A stretch of 64,000 nucleotides of DNA from Roseibacillus persicicus (GTDB lineage Bacteria; Verrucomicrobiota; Verrucomicrobiia; Verrucomicrobiales; Akkermansiaceae), in assembly GCF_014651675.1 (NCBI RefSeq), contig NZ_BMXI01000016.1, forward strand, positions 62,001 through 126,000, read 5' to 3'. The notes under the pieces were generated by a model, which worked only from the letters and a program-made list of their open reading frames with translations, made no database searches and had not been told where the DNA came from. This document shows, piece by piece, positions 43,330 through 53,684 of the stretch (position 1 is its first letter; every line of letters begins with the position of its first letter). The position numbers and the translations under genes were made by a program.

Positions 43330-44640
43330 GTGCGCGAAATCCTCACTGGGGCCGGCCCCTTCCGTCATGCGAACGTTCGTCTCTATGCCTTTTTCACGAT
43401 TTTTTATAATGCGCGGGCCTACTACCCTATTTTCGCGATTCTCTTTCTCGATCTGGGACTGAGTCGGGAGCAGTTCCTCACCCTCAATGCCGTTTGGGCT
43501 GCCGCCATCTTCCTGTTGGAAGTCCCGTCTGGAGCGTTGGCTGACACCATTGGGCGCAAGAAACTCCTCGTCGCGGCTGGTGCGATGATGACCGTCGAGA
43601 TGGCCCTCCTTCTCTTTGCGCCCCAGAACGGAGGCTGGGTTCTTCTACTCATGGTCTTTGCCAACCGTCTCCTCTCAGGGGCCTCGGAGGCTTCCGCCAG
43701 TGGTGCCGACCAAGCGCTCGCCTACGACACTTTGCAGGAGAAGGGTGAGGAGGATCAGTGGGACGGGGTGCTGGCCTCGGTCATGACCTTCCGCTCAGCG
43801 GCCTACTTCACAGCCATGATTCTGGGCTCACTCCTCTATGACCCCTCGGTCTTGGCGAAAGTCATTCCTGCTCTGGGCGATCTCGAGAAGTCCCTCACCC
43901 TCCGTCTGCCCATCGCGCTGGTATTCTTGCAGGGGATTGCCTGTTTCTTCTTTGCCCTCCGCATGCGCGACATCGAGACCGACGATGAAGAGCGCCCTTC
44001 TTTGAAAAAAGCCTTCCGCACGACCCTTTCCGCTGGCAGATGGGTCATCACCACCCCCCTCGCGCTCATGGTGGTATTGGGCGGTGTACTGGCGGACTCG
44101 TTTGCGCGCACCTTTGCGACCCTGACTTCAGACTATTTCCGCTTCATTCAGATCCCGGAATGGCTCTTTGGCTTTTTGGGAGCGACTTTTGCAATCACCG
44201 GCATCTTCATCCCAAAGATCGCCAAATCCCTTTCGCAGAGATTCACTCCCCGCGCTCACCTTCTTATTATCGTCTGCTGGTCCGCCGGAGCGCTCATACT
44301 TCTCGGACAAGCCTGGCCCTGGTGGGGCATCATCCCCGCGATTCTCACCATGGCGGTTCTGTCTTGGACCGACTTCCTCACTTCGCGCGAGCTCAACAAG
44401 ATCGCAGCCTCCTCACAGCGCGCCACCATTTTGTCGGTCAAAGGACTGATCTTCAATCTCGGTTACGGCCTCGCCTCCCTCAGTTTCGCCGGAGCCGTGG
44501 CCGGCTTTCACCAAAATGGACAGTCCAAAGACGAAGCCTTTCACTCCACCCTACTCTGGCAACCGGCCTTGCTGGCAATCCTGATTGTGATCTTCGCGCT
44601 GTGGTCGAGACGGATTCCCCAGCCCACCCGCGAAACCTGA
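43330..44640 (+). CDS. MFS transporter
   Basis: 436 residues from GTG 43330, with twelve likely membrane segments. GALADTIGRKKLL at about 72-84 is the conserved loop 2-3 motif of the major facilitator superfamily. Residues 185-230 form the long central loop. Substrate unknown; sugar or drug efflux are both possible. Divergent from mraZ across 202 AT-rich bases. Confidence 0.9.
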   Translation: MREILTGAGPFRHANVRLYAFFTIFYNARAYYPIFAILFLDLGLSREQFLTLNAVWAAAIFLLEVPSGALADTIGRKKLLVAAGAMMTVEMALLLFAPQNGGWVLLLMVFANRLLSGASEASASGADQALAYDTLQEKGEEDQWDGVLASVMTFRSAAYFTAMILGSLLYDPSVLAKVIPALGDLEKSLTLRLPIALVFLQGIACFFFALRMRDIETDDEERPSLKKAFRTTLSAGRWVITTPLALMVVLGGVLADSFARTFATLTSDYFRFIQIPEWLFGFLGATFAITGIFIPKIAKSLSQRFTPRAHLLIIVCWSAGALILLGQAWPWWGIIPAILTMAVLSWTDFLTSRELNKIAASSQRATILSVKGLIFNLGYGLASLSFAGAVAGFHQNGQSKDEAFHSTLLWQPALLAILIVIFALWSRRIPQPTRET

Positions 44641-44661
44641 AAATCCATCGCGCGGGCGCGC

Positions 44662-45411
44662 TCACACAAATTCAATCTCACCCCATCGCAGCGGGAGATG
44701 CATATTGATGACTCCCTGCGGTGACCACACCCAGTTGTCTTCGGGATGGGTCATCTCGCCGGTTTCTTTGTCCGTAAGGTCGCTGCCGTGGGGTGGCACG
44801 CGAACATACTTTCCGTCTTTCACTGGATGCTTCCACTGCACGCGGGAAAAATTGATGCGCCAGATATCCCCGGGCTTGGGAGGGCAGGCTGCGTCCTTAT
44901 GATACTTCTTCAGCTCCGCCCACGGGAAGGAAACATGGGCATCCCAGCCATCATCTTCGCTCCTCGGGTTGTTGAGAGTTCCGTGCACGATGACCTTCTT
45001 GCGGAGGCCTTCCATGTTGCAACCCCAGATTGGCTCCCCTCCCTGATTGTAGGGCTTGGGCAGAGAGAGCTCCCAGATCGTTCCAAGCGCGTTCATCTCG
45101 AACTCGTAATAGTTCAAGCCATCGCAATCGGGATCGATGAAGACCTCAAAGTCATTGTCGTGAAAGATGACCTCGTTCTGCTTCTTGATGGTGCCCCAGA
45201 CATGGGGCTCTTCCATCTCCGCGCGGACATGGAGAAACTCCTCATCCCAAGCCATCTTGACCCGGGTGCGAAACCTCGGCTTCAGCTCCTCCTTGCCTGT
45301 GATGTCGACGAACTCGTCCGTCCAGTGGCAGACCTGCCAACTCGCCTCGCTACGGAGTCGGTGAACATGATACCTCTTCCGCATCTCGGGCTTCCAGTCG
45401 TCATCGGGCAT
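44662..45411 (-). CDS. carbohydrate-binding module family 9-like protein
   Basis: 249 residues, no signal peptide. WDEEFLHVRAEMEEPHVWGT and HDNDFEVFIDPDCDGLNYYEFEMNALGT are typical of CBM9-like domains, as is the end WRINFSRVQWKHPV and NWVWSPQGVINMHLP. Aromatic residues suggest sugar binding, but the missing signal means it may be cytoplasmic, or the start may be further upstream. No attached catalytic domain. Confidence 0.85.
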   Translation of the reverse strand: MPDDDWKPEMRKRYHVHRLRSEASWQVCHWTDEFVDITGKEELKPRFRTRVKMAWDEEFLHVRAEMEEPHVWGTIKKQNEVIFHDNDFEVFIDPDCDGLNYYEFEMNALGTIWELSLPKPYNQGGEPIWGCNMEGLRKKVIVHGTLNNPRSEDDGWDAHVSFPWAELKKYHKDAACPPKPGDIWRINFSRVQWKHPVKDGKYVRVPPHGSDLTDKETGEMTHPEDNWVWSPQGVINMHLPLRWGEIEFV

Positions 45412-45463
45412 GCCGGGACGCTACCTGAATCAGGGAAAAATGTCAGCGTGGAAGCATCTCCCC

Positions 45464-46336
45464 CTAGGAGCACTGCTGCCGCGCCGCTTGCAAAGTATTC
45501 TTCATCAGCATGGCGATGGTCATGGGACCCACTCCGCCGGGGACGGGAGTGATCGCTTCGGAGAGCTCCGCGACTTCGTCAAAGGCCACGTCACCTGTTA
45601 GACGATAACCGCGCTTCTTGCTTGCATCGTCCACGCGGTTGACTCCCACGTCGATGACGACTGCGCCGGGTTTGACAAACTCTTTGGTCACCATCTCCGG
45701 CCGGCCCACGGCGGCGATAATGATGTCGGCTCGGCGGCAAACCGCGGCGAGATCTTTGGTACGGGAGTGCGCGATGGTGACAGTGGCATCAGCACCTTTG
45801 GCCACCAAGAGCAGGGCCATAGGCTTGCCCACAATCATGCTACGGCCGACCACAACCACCTCTTTACCGGCGGTATCGATGTCGTATTCCGCGAGCAGCC
45901 TCATGCAACCGGCAGGAGTGCACGCGACGAAACCAGTAGGGTCTTCCAAGGTCAACTTGGCCACGTTTTCAGGGTGGAAACCATCGACATCTTTCGCCGG
46001 ATCAATGGCGCGCACGATGGCGGCTTCGTCGATTTGACTGGGCAAAGGAGACTGCACGAGGATACCGTTAATGGTCGAATCGGCATTGAGCTCGCGCACC
46101 ACTTCGAGAAGCTCGTCCTCCGTGGTGTCGACGGAGAGAACAATCTTGCGCGAGTAGATTCCCAGTTCTTCGCAAGTGCGAACCTTCGAACCCACATAAA
46201 CCTGCGAGGCAGGGTCTTCCCCCACCAACACCACAGCCAAGCCGGGACTGATCCCCTGATCCTTCAGCGCCTGGACCTCGCCCCGGCACTCTTCCAAAAC
46301 TTTTGCGGAAACCGCTTTTCCATCAATCAACTTCAT
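45464..46336 (-). CDS. folD: bifunctional methylenetetrahydrofolate dehydrogenase/cyclohydrolase
   Basis: 290 residues from ATG 46336. [14 protein letters not shown] (catalytic Lys), [18 protein letters not shown] and [16 protein letters not shown] are diagnostic, ending [14 protein letters not shown]. It interconverts methylene- and formyl-THF with NADP. The frame is open further upstream, but that part is antisense-like reading of the acyltransferase gene. Its ATG overlaps that gene by four bases. Confidence 0.95.
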   Translation of the reverse strand: MKLIDGKAVSAKVLEECRGEVQALKDQGISPGLAVVLVGEDPASQVYVGSKVRTCEELGIYSRKIVLSVDTTEDELLEVVRELNADSTINGILVQSPLPSQIDEAAIVRAIDPAKDVDGFHPENVAKLTLEDPTGFVACTPAGCMRLLAEYDIDTAGKEVVVVGRSMIVGKPMALLLVAKGADATVTIAHSRTKDLAAVCRRADIIIAAVGRPEMVTKEFVKPGAVVIDVGVNRVDDASKKRGYRLTGDVAFDEVAELSEAITPVPGGVGPMTIAMLMKNTLQAARQQCS

Positions 46337-46992
46337 CGGTCGCCGCGATTCAAGCTGTCCCGCATCACTTCCTCCACCTTTTTCCGCTCTAATTCGAATT
46401 CTTCCCGCCCGAGGTCCGCCGGAACATGAATTTCTTTGCCGAAAGTGATCTGCACTTTGCTGAAGGGCTTGGGAATTTGAAATTTGTCCCAAGAGTTCAG
46501 CTGCCAATAGCTCTCGTAGTTTACCAGAAATGGAATGATGGGAACTTGGGTGATGGAGGCCAATTTGACCAAACCGGGCTGGACCACATAGCGCGGTCCC
46601 CGGGGACCGTCGGGCGTGATCACAACATGGTGACCGGCTTCGAGTTCGCGGCGCAAAGCAACCAAAGCCGCAGCCCCTCGTCGCGAAGAGGAACCACGCA
46701 CCGCCCCCAATCCGAAACACTCCATCGCCGCAGCCAGGGTTGCCCCATCCTTGCTCGCGCTGGTCAGAACCACCCCCGGTCGAAGAGACGACCAAGGTCC
46801 CGAGGCGGCAGCCGCACCAATCATGCGATTGTGATACAGGGCAAAGAGTCGGGGCGACGAGGTGGATGGGCCTTCGCACTGATACTCAACCGTCAAGCGA
46901 AGAGTGCGCGCCAGCGAGACCGCAAACCAACCGGCCGTGTTCCCAATGGCAATCGCCTTCCAACCGCCTCTCACCTCATTGCTCTTGCTCAT
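46333..46992 (-). CDS. DUF374 lysophospholipid acyltransferase-like protein
   Basis: 219 residues. HNRM at about 54-57, [15 protein letters not shown] at about 97-111 and [15 protein letters not shown] at about 124-138 are typical of the DUF374 branch of the LPLAT superfamily. It has one hydrophobic N-terminal segment, so it likely sits on the inner membrane. Acyl transfer to a lipid A-type or phospholipid acceptor is inferred. Coupled to folD. Confidence 0.88.
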   Translation of the reverse strand: MSKSNEVRGGWKAIAIGNTAGWFAVSLARTLRLTVEYQCEGPSTSSPRLFALYHNRMIGAAAASGPWSSLRPGVVLTSASKDGATLAAAMECFGLGAVRGSSSRRGAAALVALRRELEAGHHVVITPDGPRGPRYVVQPGLVKLASITQVPIIPFLVNYESYWQLNSWDKFQIPKPFSKVQITFGKEIHVPADLGREEFELERKKVEEVMRDSLNRGDR

Positions 46993-46999
46993 CTTCTTT

Positions 47000-48490
47000 C
47001 TAACTCAAGGCCGAACCCCGCAGGCTCTCGCTCAAAAACTGACGACGGGACAGCACCTCGCGATAGCGTTCATGCTCTTCTAGATTTGGCTCGCAGCGAC
47101 TCCCTTCGGCGGGTTCGGCGGCATAGGCCGCAATCTCCTGATAGGTGAGGTCTTCCCCGCTTTCTGCAAAGAAAGTGACTGCTGACTGCAACGCAGCTCC
47201 AAGGGCCGCGCCATCACCACCCTTCACCGCCGCAACAGGAAGCCCCAGCACATTGGCCACCAGTTGGCGCCACACCTGGCTGCGCGACCAGTCCCCCGCG
47301 ACATGGACATGCTTGGGCTCGAAACCCAGCTCCGCGATGCGCTCCAGACTGTGCCCAAACTCCAGCGCCACTCCCTCGGCCGCCGACCGAGCTAGATTGG
47401 TCGCGGTGTAATTCTCGCGAGTGATCCCGTGAAGGAAACGGGTGGGAACGGTATAGTCTCCACTTTCCACCGGGGGCAAAAATACCAGACCTTCTGCGCC
47501 ACAGGGTGCCGCACTGACGGCGGCTTCCAATTGCGCGGAAGTCCAGCCGAAGGTGCTACTGATCATCTCCAACGGATCGGTCGCAGCCATCGTTGCCACG
47601 GTGGGCATCCATTGGTCGGTCGAATCACAAAAACAATTCACCTCACCCCGGGGATCAATGATGGGCTCGGCACTCACGCCCGAGACCCGGCCTTCTTGAC
47701 CCAGTCGCACCGTCACTCCGCCCGCCGACACATTGCCTGCTCCGATCGCCTCCATCATCGAGAGGCCTCCTCCCGCACTCACCAGAATCTCGCCAGTCAA
47801 GCCCCAGGAAGCAGCCAAGTCGTGACGTAGCGGACCTTGCGCTCCCCGCGAGGAACAAAGGGGAGGCATCCGCTCCAATAGCCGCGGGTCAATGAGATTG
47901 AAAAGCGGCTCGGACCAACTCCGACTGCGCACATCCATCAACCCACAGGCCGAAGCATCGCCAAACTCCATTCGCTTGCTACTAGTGAGCCAGTAATTCA
48001 GAAAATCGTGGGGCATCAATACTGTGGCGAGGCGCTGATAATGCTGGGGCTCGTTCTTTTTCAGCCAATGTAAAAAGGCCGGGGCACCATCGCTCGCAAT
48101 CACGTTGCCGGTCAGCTCGATCATCCCGGGAGGCCCGCCAAAGGCCTGGCTGATTTCCTCGCTCTCCCGCCACATCGAGCTGTCCCCCGCCAACTTTGCA
48201 GGTCGGATAATGCGATTGTCACTATCCAAGGTCACAACTCCATGACTCTGCGCGCTAACACCGATTCCCGCCACTCGATCCCGTCCGGGTCCCAGACGGG
48301 AAAGACACTGCCGCACGGCTGAATCCAGAGCCGAGATCCAACTCGCCGGATCCTGCTCCCTGACTCCGGAGGGCGCACCTGCTAGGCACTGATGATCGGC
48401 GGAGCCCTCGGCGACCACGGCAGCAAGCTCCAGGTCCAACGCCACGACAACCGTGCGATGAACATTGGAGTCAATGCCGAGGAAAAACAT
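47000..48490 (-). CDS. FGGY-family carbohydrate kinase (xylulokinase-like)
   Basis: 496 residues. The N-terminal FLGIDSN phosphate-binding strand, GIGVSAQSHGVV at about 74-85 and the C-terminal VHVAGDWSRSQVWRQLVANVLGLPVAAVKGGDGAALGAAL are typical of FGGY kinases near xylulokinase. It phosphorylates a sugar or polyol in the cytoplasm; the exact substrate is not established. Divergent from the second sulfatase across 121 bases, which suggests a shared glycan context. Confidence 0.87.
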   Translation of the reverse strand: MFFLGIDSNVHRTVVVALDLELAAVVAEGSADHQCLAGAPSGVREQDPASWISALDSAVRQCLSRLGPGRDRVAGIGVSAQSHGVVTLDSDNRIIRPAKLAGDSSMWRESEEISQAFGGPPGMIELTGNVIASDGAPAFLHWLKKNEPQHYQRLATVLMPHDFLNYWLTSSKRMEFGDASACGLMDVRSRSWSEPLFNLIDPRLLERMPPLCSSRGAQGPLRHDLAASWGLTGEILVSAGGGLSMMEAIGAGNVSAGGVTVRLGQEGRVSGVSAEPIIDPRGEVNCFCDSTDQWMPTVATMAATDPLEMISSTFGWTSAQLEAAVSAAPCGAEGLVFLPPVESGDYTVPTRFLHGITRENYTATNLARSAAEGVALEFGHSLERIAELGFEPKHVHVAGDWSRSQVWRQLVANVLGLPVAAVKGGDGAALGAALQSAVTFFAESGEDLTYQEIAAYAAEPAEGSRCEPNLEEHERYREVLSRRQFLSESLRGSALS

Positions 48491-48611
48491 ATAGTGGAGA
48501 GTGAAAGTCGCTACAGCACATCTGACAATCGCGAAACCCGTTCTATCCTGCCCTCACGACAAATGCTCGATTCGGCGATAAGAGCTTTCTGCCCCACGCG
48601 TAATCGCTCTC

Positions 48612-50060
48612 ATGAAGTCACTTTTAACAATAGCGTTTCTCTGTCCCCTCTTGGCCTCGGCCAAGCCCAATATACTCCTCATCCTTGCCGATGACATGGG
48701 CTACGGAGACGTGCAAGCGCTCAACCCCGACTCCAAGATTCCTACTCCGCATCTCGATTCCCTCGCGCGCGACGGCATGGTATTCAGCGATGCCCACACC
48801 CCCTCTTCAGTCTGCACTCCCACCCGCTACGCGCTACTCACTGGTCGCTATTGCTGGCGCTCTCCTTTAAAGAAAGGGGTTCTCGTTCCCCCGAAAGACA
48901 AGCCCCTCATCGAGAACGACCGCCCCACCCTCGCCTCTTTTTTGAAAAAGCAAGGCTACCGAACGAACATGGTCGGCAAGTGGCACCTCGGGATGGGATG
49001 GGCTCTGGACGAAAATGGCCAAGTCGACTTTCAAGGCAAAATCTCTGATACCCCGGTCGAGAAGGGCTTTGACCACTGGTTCGGAGTCGCAGCTTCCCTC
49101 GACATGGTGCCCTACACCATGATTCGCGACCACGAGGCGGTGTCTCAACTCACCGAGACCCAGCCGAACCAACCCTTCCCCCGATACACCCGCAAAGGTC
49201 CGAAAGGACCAGACTTCGATCCCGGCGATGTCCTGGACGATTTGGCCAAGGAGGCCGATCTGGTGATCGCGGACTCAGCCAAAAGCAAAGCCCCCTTCTT
49301 TCTCTACCTTCCCCTCACCGGCCCGCACAAACCGGTTTGGCCTCACGAGCGCTTCGTCGGCAGCACCGAGTTGGGGCCCTACGGAGACTTCGTGCACCAG
49401 GTAGACCACACTGTGGGCCTGGTGTTGGAGTCTTTGGAAAAGCACGGAGTCGCAGATGACACCCTGGTCATCTACACCTCGGACAATGGCTCCTTCATGT
49501 ATCGTCGAAAGGACAGCCAACAACACCACCTCGCCAATCCCGGGGATCAGGGCTATCGACCTTCGGACCATCAAAGCAACTACCATTGGCGCGGAACGAA
49601 GGCGGACATCTACGAGGGCGGCCACCGGGTTCCCTTTTTGGTCCGTTGGCCCGAGAAGGCCAGGGCAGGATCGGTCTCGAAAAAGACCATCACGCTCACC
49701 GACATCTTCGCGACGGTGGCGGAAGTGACTGAAAGCCCGCTCCCAGAACAAGCGGAGGACTCCTATTCCTTCCTGAACTCTCTCCTGGGCAAAGAAAAGG
49801 CCAGTCGGCCACCGGTCATTCATCACTCGGCCAACGGAACCTTCGCCATTCGCGAGGGAGACTGGAAACTCATTCTTTCCAGTGGTTCAGGCGGCCGCCA
49901 ACGCCCACTCGGCAAGCCCTTCGAACAAGGCTACCAACTCTACGATCTGCACGAGGATCCACAGGAGTCAAACAACCTCATCGAGGAGCGACCCGAGATT
50001 GCGAAACGACTCGAGAAGGCATTTGCGAAAATTGCCCGAGACCACAAAACCTCGCAATAG
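48612..50060 (+). CDS. secreted sulfatase, cysteine-type (arylsulfatase family)
   Basis: 482 residues. Signal peptide 1-17 (ending LASA), D27-D28 in ADDMGYG, and C68 of CTPTR as the formylglycine precursor. Paralogue of the sulfatase at 2974. The middle differs: this one has an insertion around 160-190 and a longer region near FMYRRKDSQQHH. Substrate unknown; extracytoplasmic. Opposite the FGGY kinase and converging with rnr. Confidence 0.95.
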   Translation: MKSLLTIAFLCPLLASAKPNILLILADDMGYGDVQALNPDSKIPTPHLDSLARDGMVFSDAHTPSSVCTPTRYALLTGRYCWRSPLKKGVLVPPKDKPLIENDRPTLASFLKKQGYRTNMVGKWHLGMGWALDENGQVDFQGKISDTPVEKGFDHWFGVAASLDMVPYTMIRDHEAVSQLTETQPNQPFPRYTRKGPKGPDFDPGDVLDDLAKEADLVIADSAKSKAPFFLYLPLTGPHKPVWPHERFVGSTELGPYGDFVHQVDHTVGLVLESLEKHGVADDTLVIYTSDNGSFMYRRKDSQQHHLANPGDQGYRPSDHQSNYHWRGTKADIYEGGHRVPFLVRWPEKARAGSVSKKTITLTDIFATVAEVTESPLPEQAEDSYSFLNSLLGKEKASRPPVIHHSANGTFAIREGDWKLILSSGSGGRQRPLGKPFEQGYQLYDLHEDPQESNNLIEERPEIAKRLEKAFAKIARDHKTSQ

Positions 50061-50137
50061 CGTCTCCGCTGAAATGGTTCGAGGGCAAACGAAAGCACCA
50101 GAGAACAACTCTCTGATGCTCAATTCGAACTCGATGA

Positions 50138-52495
50138 CTACTTCTTCCGGCGACCGCCTTTAGAGGCCTTCTTAGCCGGCTTTTTGGATGAGCTCTTCTT
50201 GCTGCCGGAGGAAGACTTGCTCCCCCGTCCGCGGGATGAAGACTGTCCCCGTCCCCCGCTGCTTTTCTTCGCATTTCCAGTCCGTGGTTGAATGTCCTGC
50301 CCGGGGACGATCTCCGCTATCTCGAAGTCGACCCGCTGCTCGACAAAGTCCACTTTGGCAACCTTCAACGACACTTTCACTCCAGTTTGCAAGGTCTGGT
50401 CCTTCTGAACAAAAGACGGTCCCCCGCCATTGAAGCGCCAACCGCGCCCGGGAAGATCCTCGAACTTCACCAAGCCCTTTTGCATGATATCGGTTGCCTC
50501 AACGAACAACCCCATGGAGCGAACTTCGGTGACCACCCCTTCGAATGTGGGCGGGTCGTCGGATACCCGGGTCATTTCCAACCACTCGAGTAGCTTCAGG
50601 GTCTTTGTTTCCTGTTCCGCAAAACTTGAATTCCGCTCGGTCTCGGAGATATGAATAGCCGCCTCTTTGCAATCCTGCTGGCGCATGGTCCGGTCGGGTT
50701 TCTCCGGGCGGTTCTTGAGCAAATCCTGGAGTGCGCGATGCACAATCAAATCCGCATAACGTCGAATCGGGCTGGTAAAGTGAGCATAATCAGCCTTTGC
50801 CAAACCATAGTGACCAAGAGGCTCTTCGGAATACTCGGCTCGCTTCAGGCTGCGTAGCAGGCCCAGCTTGATGTTATGCTCCTCCGGGGTGCCCTTCGCC
50901 TGATCCAGCAAGGATTGCACGTGAGCCCGATTGGTCAGATCGCCGACCTGATAACCGTGAACTCGCGCCAGTTCGCCATACTCCATCAACTTTTCCGGAT
51001 CCGGATCGTCGTGAATTCGATAGATGGCCGGCTTCTGGCGATCGCGCAGGGCCTTGGCCACTGACTCATTGGCTGCCAGCATACACTCTTCGATCAACTG
51101 GTGGCTCTCGCAGTGCTCCACCTTTTTAAATCCAGTGGCTGCCTTGGTTTCCTCATCAATGAGCACTTTGATCTCGTCCATCTCCATATCGAGTGCCCCT
51201 CGCTTGAAGCGGCGTTTGCGGAGAACCGTCGCCAATTTCCAAGCCTCGGGAATCATCGATTCCAGTTCCTTCTTGAGCTTGCCAGTGAAACGATCGGGGA
51301 CGCTTCCCCCATCCAGGACCACTTGGGCATCTTCATAGGAAAGCTTGGCCTGACTATTAATGAAGGCGTCTACAAAAGTGCTCTTCGTCATCAAACCCTC
51401 GGCATTGAATTCCATAATCGCGCACTTCGTCAGGCGAACCTCATCTGGTCGCAACGAACAAATGCCATTACTTAAATTCTCCGGTAGCATGGGCAGAACC
51501 CGATCAACGAGATAAGTCGAGTTGCCCCGCTTGAGAGCCTCCTTGTCGAGGGGGGTGCCGGGCTTCACATAATGGGAAACATCCGCGATATGGACGGCAA
51601 GGGTCCATCCTCCGCCCTTTTTCCGCTGCACCCAAATGGCATCATCGTGATCCTTGGCATCGAAGGGGTCGATGGTAATCACCAGACGATCCGTCCAATC
51701 CTCGCGACGCGCCTTCTCGCTATCGGGAACTTCCACCGCCACACGCTCCGCTTCCCTGATCACATCGTCGGGAAAATGGGTCTGCAATCCATACTTATGA
51801 ACCACGCTCATGATATCGACTCCGGGGCTATCAGGCCAACCGATGATCTCTTTGACCCGTCCGCGGGGATCCTGCCCTTTCTTCCACTCGATCAGCTCGA
51901 CGGCAACCTTCTGGCCATCCTTGGCCTCGGAGCCAGGCTCGACTTCCAATGTCTGCGGTAGGGCTTCGGAATCCGGTTGGATGTATGCAAATCCCTTGCG
52001 ACTAAAGTAGACGCCCACCACCAGACGGTCGGTGCGGTCCACGATGCGGGTGACCGTTCCGTGGGGATCGATTTCGCCCTCGCGGCCACGCTTCAGGACC
52101 ACCTTGACCTCCACGGTATCACCATCCATCGCGGTGCCGGTTTTTCCTCCGGGGACGTAGATGCGCTTGATCGCGTTCAGGTCAAAGCCGCTCTGCTCGT
52201 TGGCCTCTTCATTGGAATCGGGGTAGACCGTTCCATGTCCTTTCGGAAAAATCCGGATGCGGCCAATCAGGAGACCCTTGCCTCCCTTTCCATCGCTCTT
52301 GGAGACTTCGATGCGGGCCTTCTTACCTGGACGCAGGCTGCCGTCCGCAACCATGGCTGCAAGCAGACGGCGGAATTCGGCGCGCTCCTTGGGTGCAAGC
52401 CCGAGCTCGCGTGCCATTTCACTTTTCGTTAATGGGCGTGCGCCCGGCTTGGCGAGCAACTCGAGGATGCCCTGTTTCATTTGTTCTTCGTTCAC
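50138..52495 (-). CDS. rnr: ribonuclease R
   Basis: 785 residues. A winged-helix segment (1-62), cold-shock/OB regions (about 75-215), the RNB catalytic domain with IDPFDAKDHDDA at 275-286 (Asp metal ligands), an S1 domain (about 655-735), and a Lys/Ser/Gly-rich tail of about 45 residues. It degrades structured RNA 3' to 5'. The basic tail probably adds RNA binding. Single gene. Confidence 0.95.
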   Translation of the reverse strand: MNEEQMKQGILELLAKPGARPLTKSEMARELGLAPKERAEFRRLLAAMVADGSLRPGKKARIEVSKSDGKGGKGLLIGRIRIFPKGHGTVYPDSNEEANEQSGFDLNAIKRIYVPGGKTGTAMDGDTVEVKVVLKRGREGEIDPHGTVTRIVDRTDRLVVGVYFSRKGFAYIQPDSEALPQTLEVEPGSEAKDGQKVAVELIEWKKGQDPRGRVKEIIGWPDSPGVDIMSVVHKYGLQTHFPDDVIREAERVAVEVPDSEKARREDWTDRLVITIDPFDAKDHDDAIWVQRKKGGGWTLAVHIADVSHYVKPGTPLDKEALKRGNSTYLVDRVLPMLPENLSNGICSLRPDEVRLTKCAIMEFNAEGLMTKSTFVDAFINSQAKLSYEDAQVVLDGGSVPDRFTGKLKKELESMIPEAWKLATVLRKRRFKRGALDMEMDEIKVLIDEETKAATGFKKVEHCESHQLIEECMLAANESVAKALRDRQKPAIYRIHDDPDPEKLMEYGELARVHGYQVGDLTNRAHVQSLLDQAKGTPEEHNIKLGLLRSLKRAEYSEEPLGHYGLAKADYAHFTSPIRRYADLIVHRALQDLLKNRPEKPDRTMRQQDCKEAAIHISETERNSSFAEQETKTLKLLEWLEMTRVSDDPPTFEGVVTEVRSMGLFVEATDIMQKGLVKFEDLPGRGWRFNGGGPSFVQKDQTLQTGVKVSLKVAKVDFVEQRVDFEIAEIVPGQDIQPRTGNAKKSSGGRGQSSSRGRGSKSSSGSKKSSSKKPAKKASKGGRRKK

Positions 52496-52655
52496 TAAAA
52501 AAATCTTTCTATTAGAGGTTTCCCTTCAGTCACAGGCAGGCAGCACGATACGAGGCTACCAGCGTGTCCCAAAGGGATGAGGGGGAATGACGAAATTTCC
52601 GAATTGAACGAGGAATCAGAGGAGCGGCATGGGGGTGGTCGCTCGCTCATGAGTC

Positions 52656-53684
52656 TTAATTCCCGGTGGGAAATTCGTCGGTGATGAGAGCGATAAAACG
52701 CTCTCCCGATGAGGTGAGAGTCGCAGTAGAACCTGTTCCTGTCAACCTCCCAATCGTATAGTGCTTATGATCAATGCGTGTCGAGCGCACATAGGTGACC
52801 GTTGGCTCACTCACTTCCCGATTGCTAGGCGCGATTCCCACAATGAAGCCAGAGCGGGTAAAGGCGATCTCCCAAGACTTGCTGGGTTTACTATGATTCC
52901 CAAAGCCCATCCAGCGATAGCGCTTCACGATTGGCAGCGGCCCGCTCCCTGTCCGTGGAACGGTGACGCGGTAGTGCTGGGGCAAAGCGTGAATGTGCTT
53001 GGCCAAATTGAAGTTGGGATCCTTCTGGAGCTTGAGATAGATCTCCGACAAGTCCAAGCCAGAGAGATTGAGCCCATTGCAATTGCCGTGAGGATTGGCA
53101 GAATTCAGAAAATGCCGCATCCAGTCGTCGAAGCGCTCGCTGAGCATGATATCGAGCTCCAAATGAACGTGTGCGCGGGCGTTGTTGAGGCCTGAACCGG
53201 TCGACCCCAGAATCCCCAGAACACTCCCCGGAGAAACCTGTTGTCCAATCTCAGCGGAAGTCGACGCCAAGTGCGCATACAGCGAGTAAAAAGGGCCGTA
53301 GCCCCAGTCATGCCTCACCACGACATATTTGCCATAGTTGGAGCGGGAAGCTGACGAATTGACATGAACAACTACACCACTCGCAATGGACTTCACCGGG
53401 TCAGTAGGAATCCCCCGCGCATCACGTGCGACCGGACGGATATCAAGCCCTTCATGAAAGCGGGTGTAAACTCGGCCTTCCGGAAACTCCCGCACATTTC
53501 TAACAAAGCCCCAGGAACCCGATTCCGGTGGCTTGCTGGCCAGATTGGTTGGCATATAGAAGGATGCCAAATCACCTCGAAGAAGCGCGTCGTTTGCGGT
53601 CGGGAACGCGAGGCTGAGCCGTTGCCCGCGGACTGAACTAACAGAGAGAATACATAGGAGAGCAAGGGAAAGAAGACTTCTCAT
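52656..53684 (-). CDS. M23 (LytM-type) metallopeptidase
   Basis: 342 residues from ATG 53684, which overlaps the stop of the preceding gene (ATGA). Signal peptide 1-20. The zinc ligands are H-E-G-L-D and H-V-H of RAHVHLELD, with YGKYVVVRHDWGYGPFYSLYAHL between; the fold is LytM/M23. Such enzymes cut peptidoglycan cross-links or act as amidase activators. The C-terminal 130 residues are a separate beta-rich region. Confidence 0.88.
   Translation of the reverse strand: MRSLLSLALLCILSVSSVRGQRLSLAFPTANDALLRGDLASFYMPTNLASKPPESGSWGFVRNVREFPEGRVYTRFHEGLDIRPVARDARGIPTDPVKSIASGVVVHVNSSASRSNYGKYVVVRHDWGYGPFYSLYAHLASTSAEIGQQVSPGSVLGILGSTGSGLNNARAHVHLELDIMLSERFDDWMRHFLNSANPHGNCNGLNLSGLDLSEIYLKLQKDPNFNLAKHIHALPQHYRVTVPRTGSGPLPIVKRYRWMGFGNHSKPSKSWEIAFTRSGFIVGIAPSNREVSEPTVTYVRSTRIDHKHYTIGRLTGTGSTATLTSSGERFIALITDEFPTGN

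Noticed and set aside
46337-46879. N-terminal extension of FolD to 471 residues
   Set aside because: The extra part runs through the DUF374 acyltransferase gene in another frame; FolD motifs need only the ATG at 46336.
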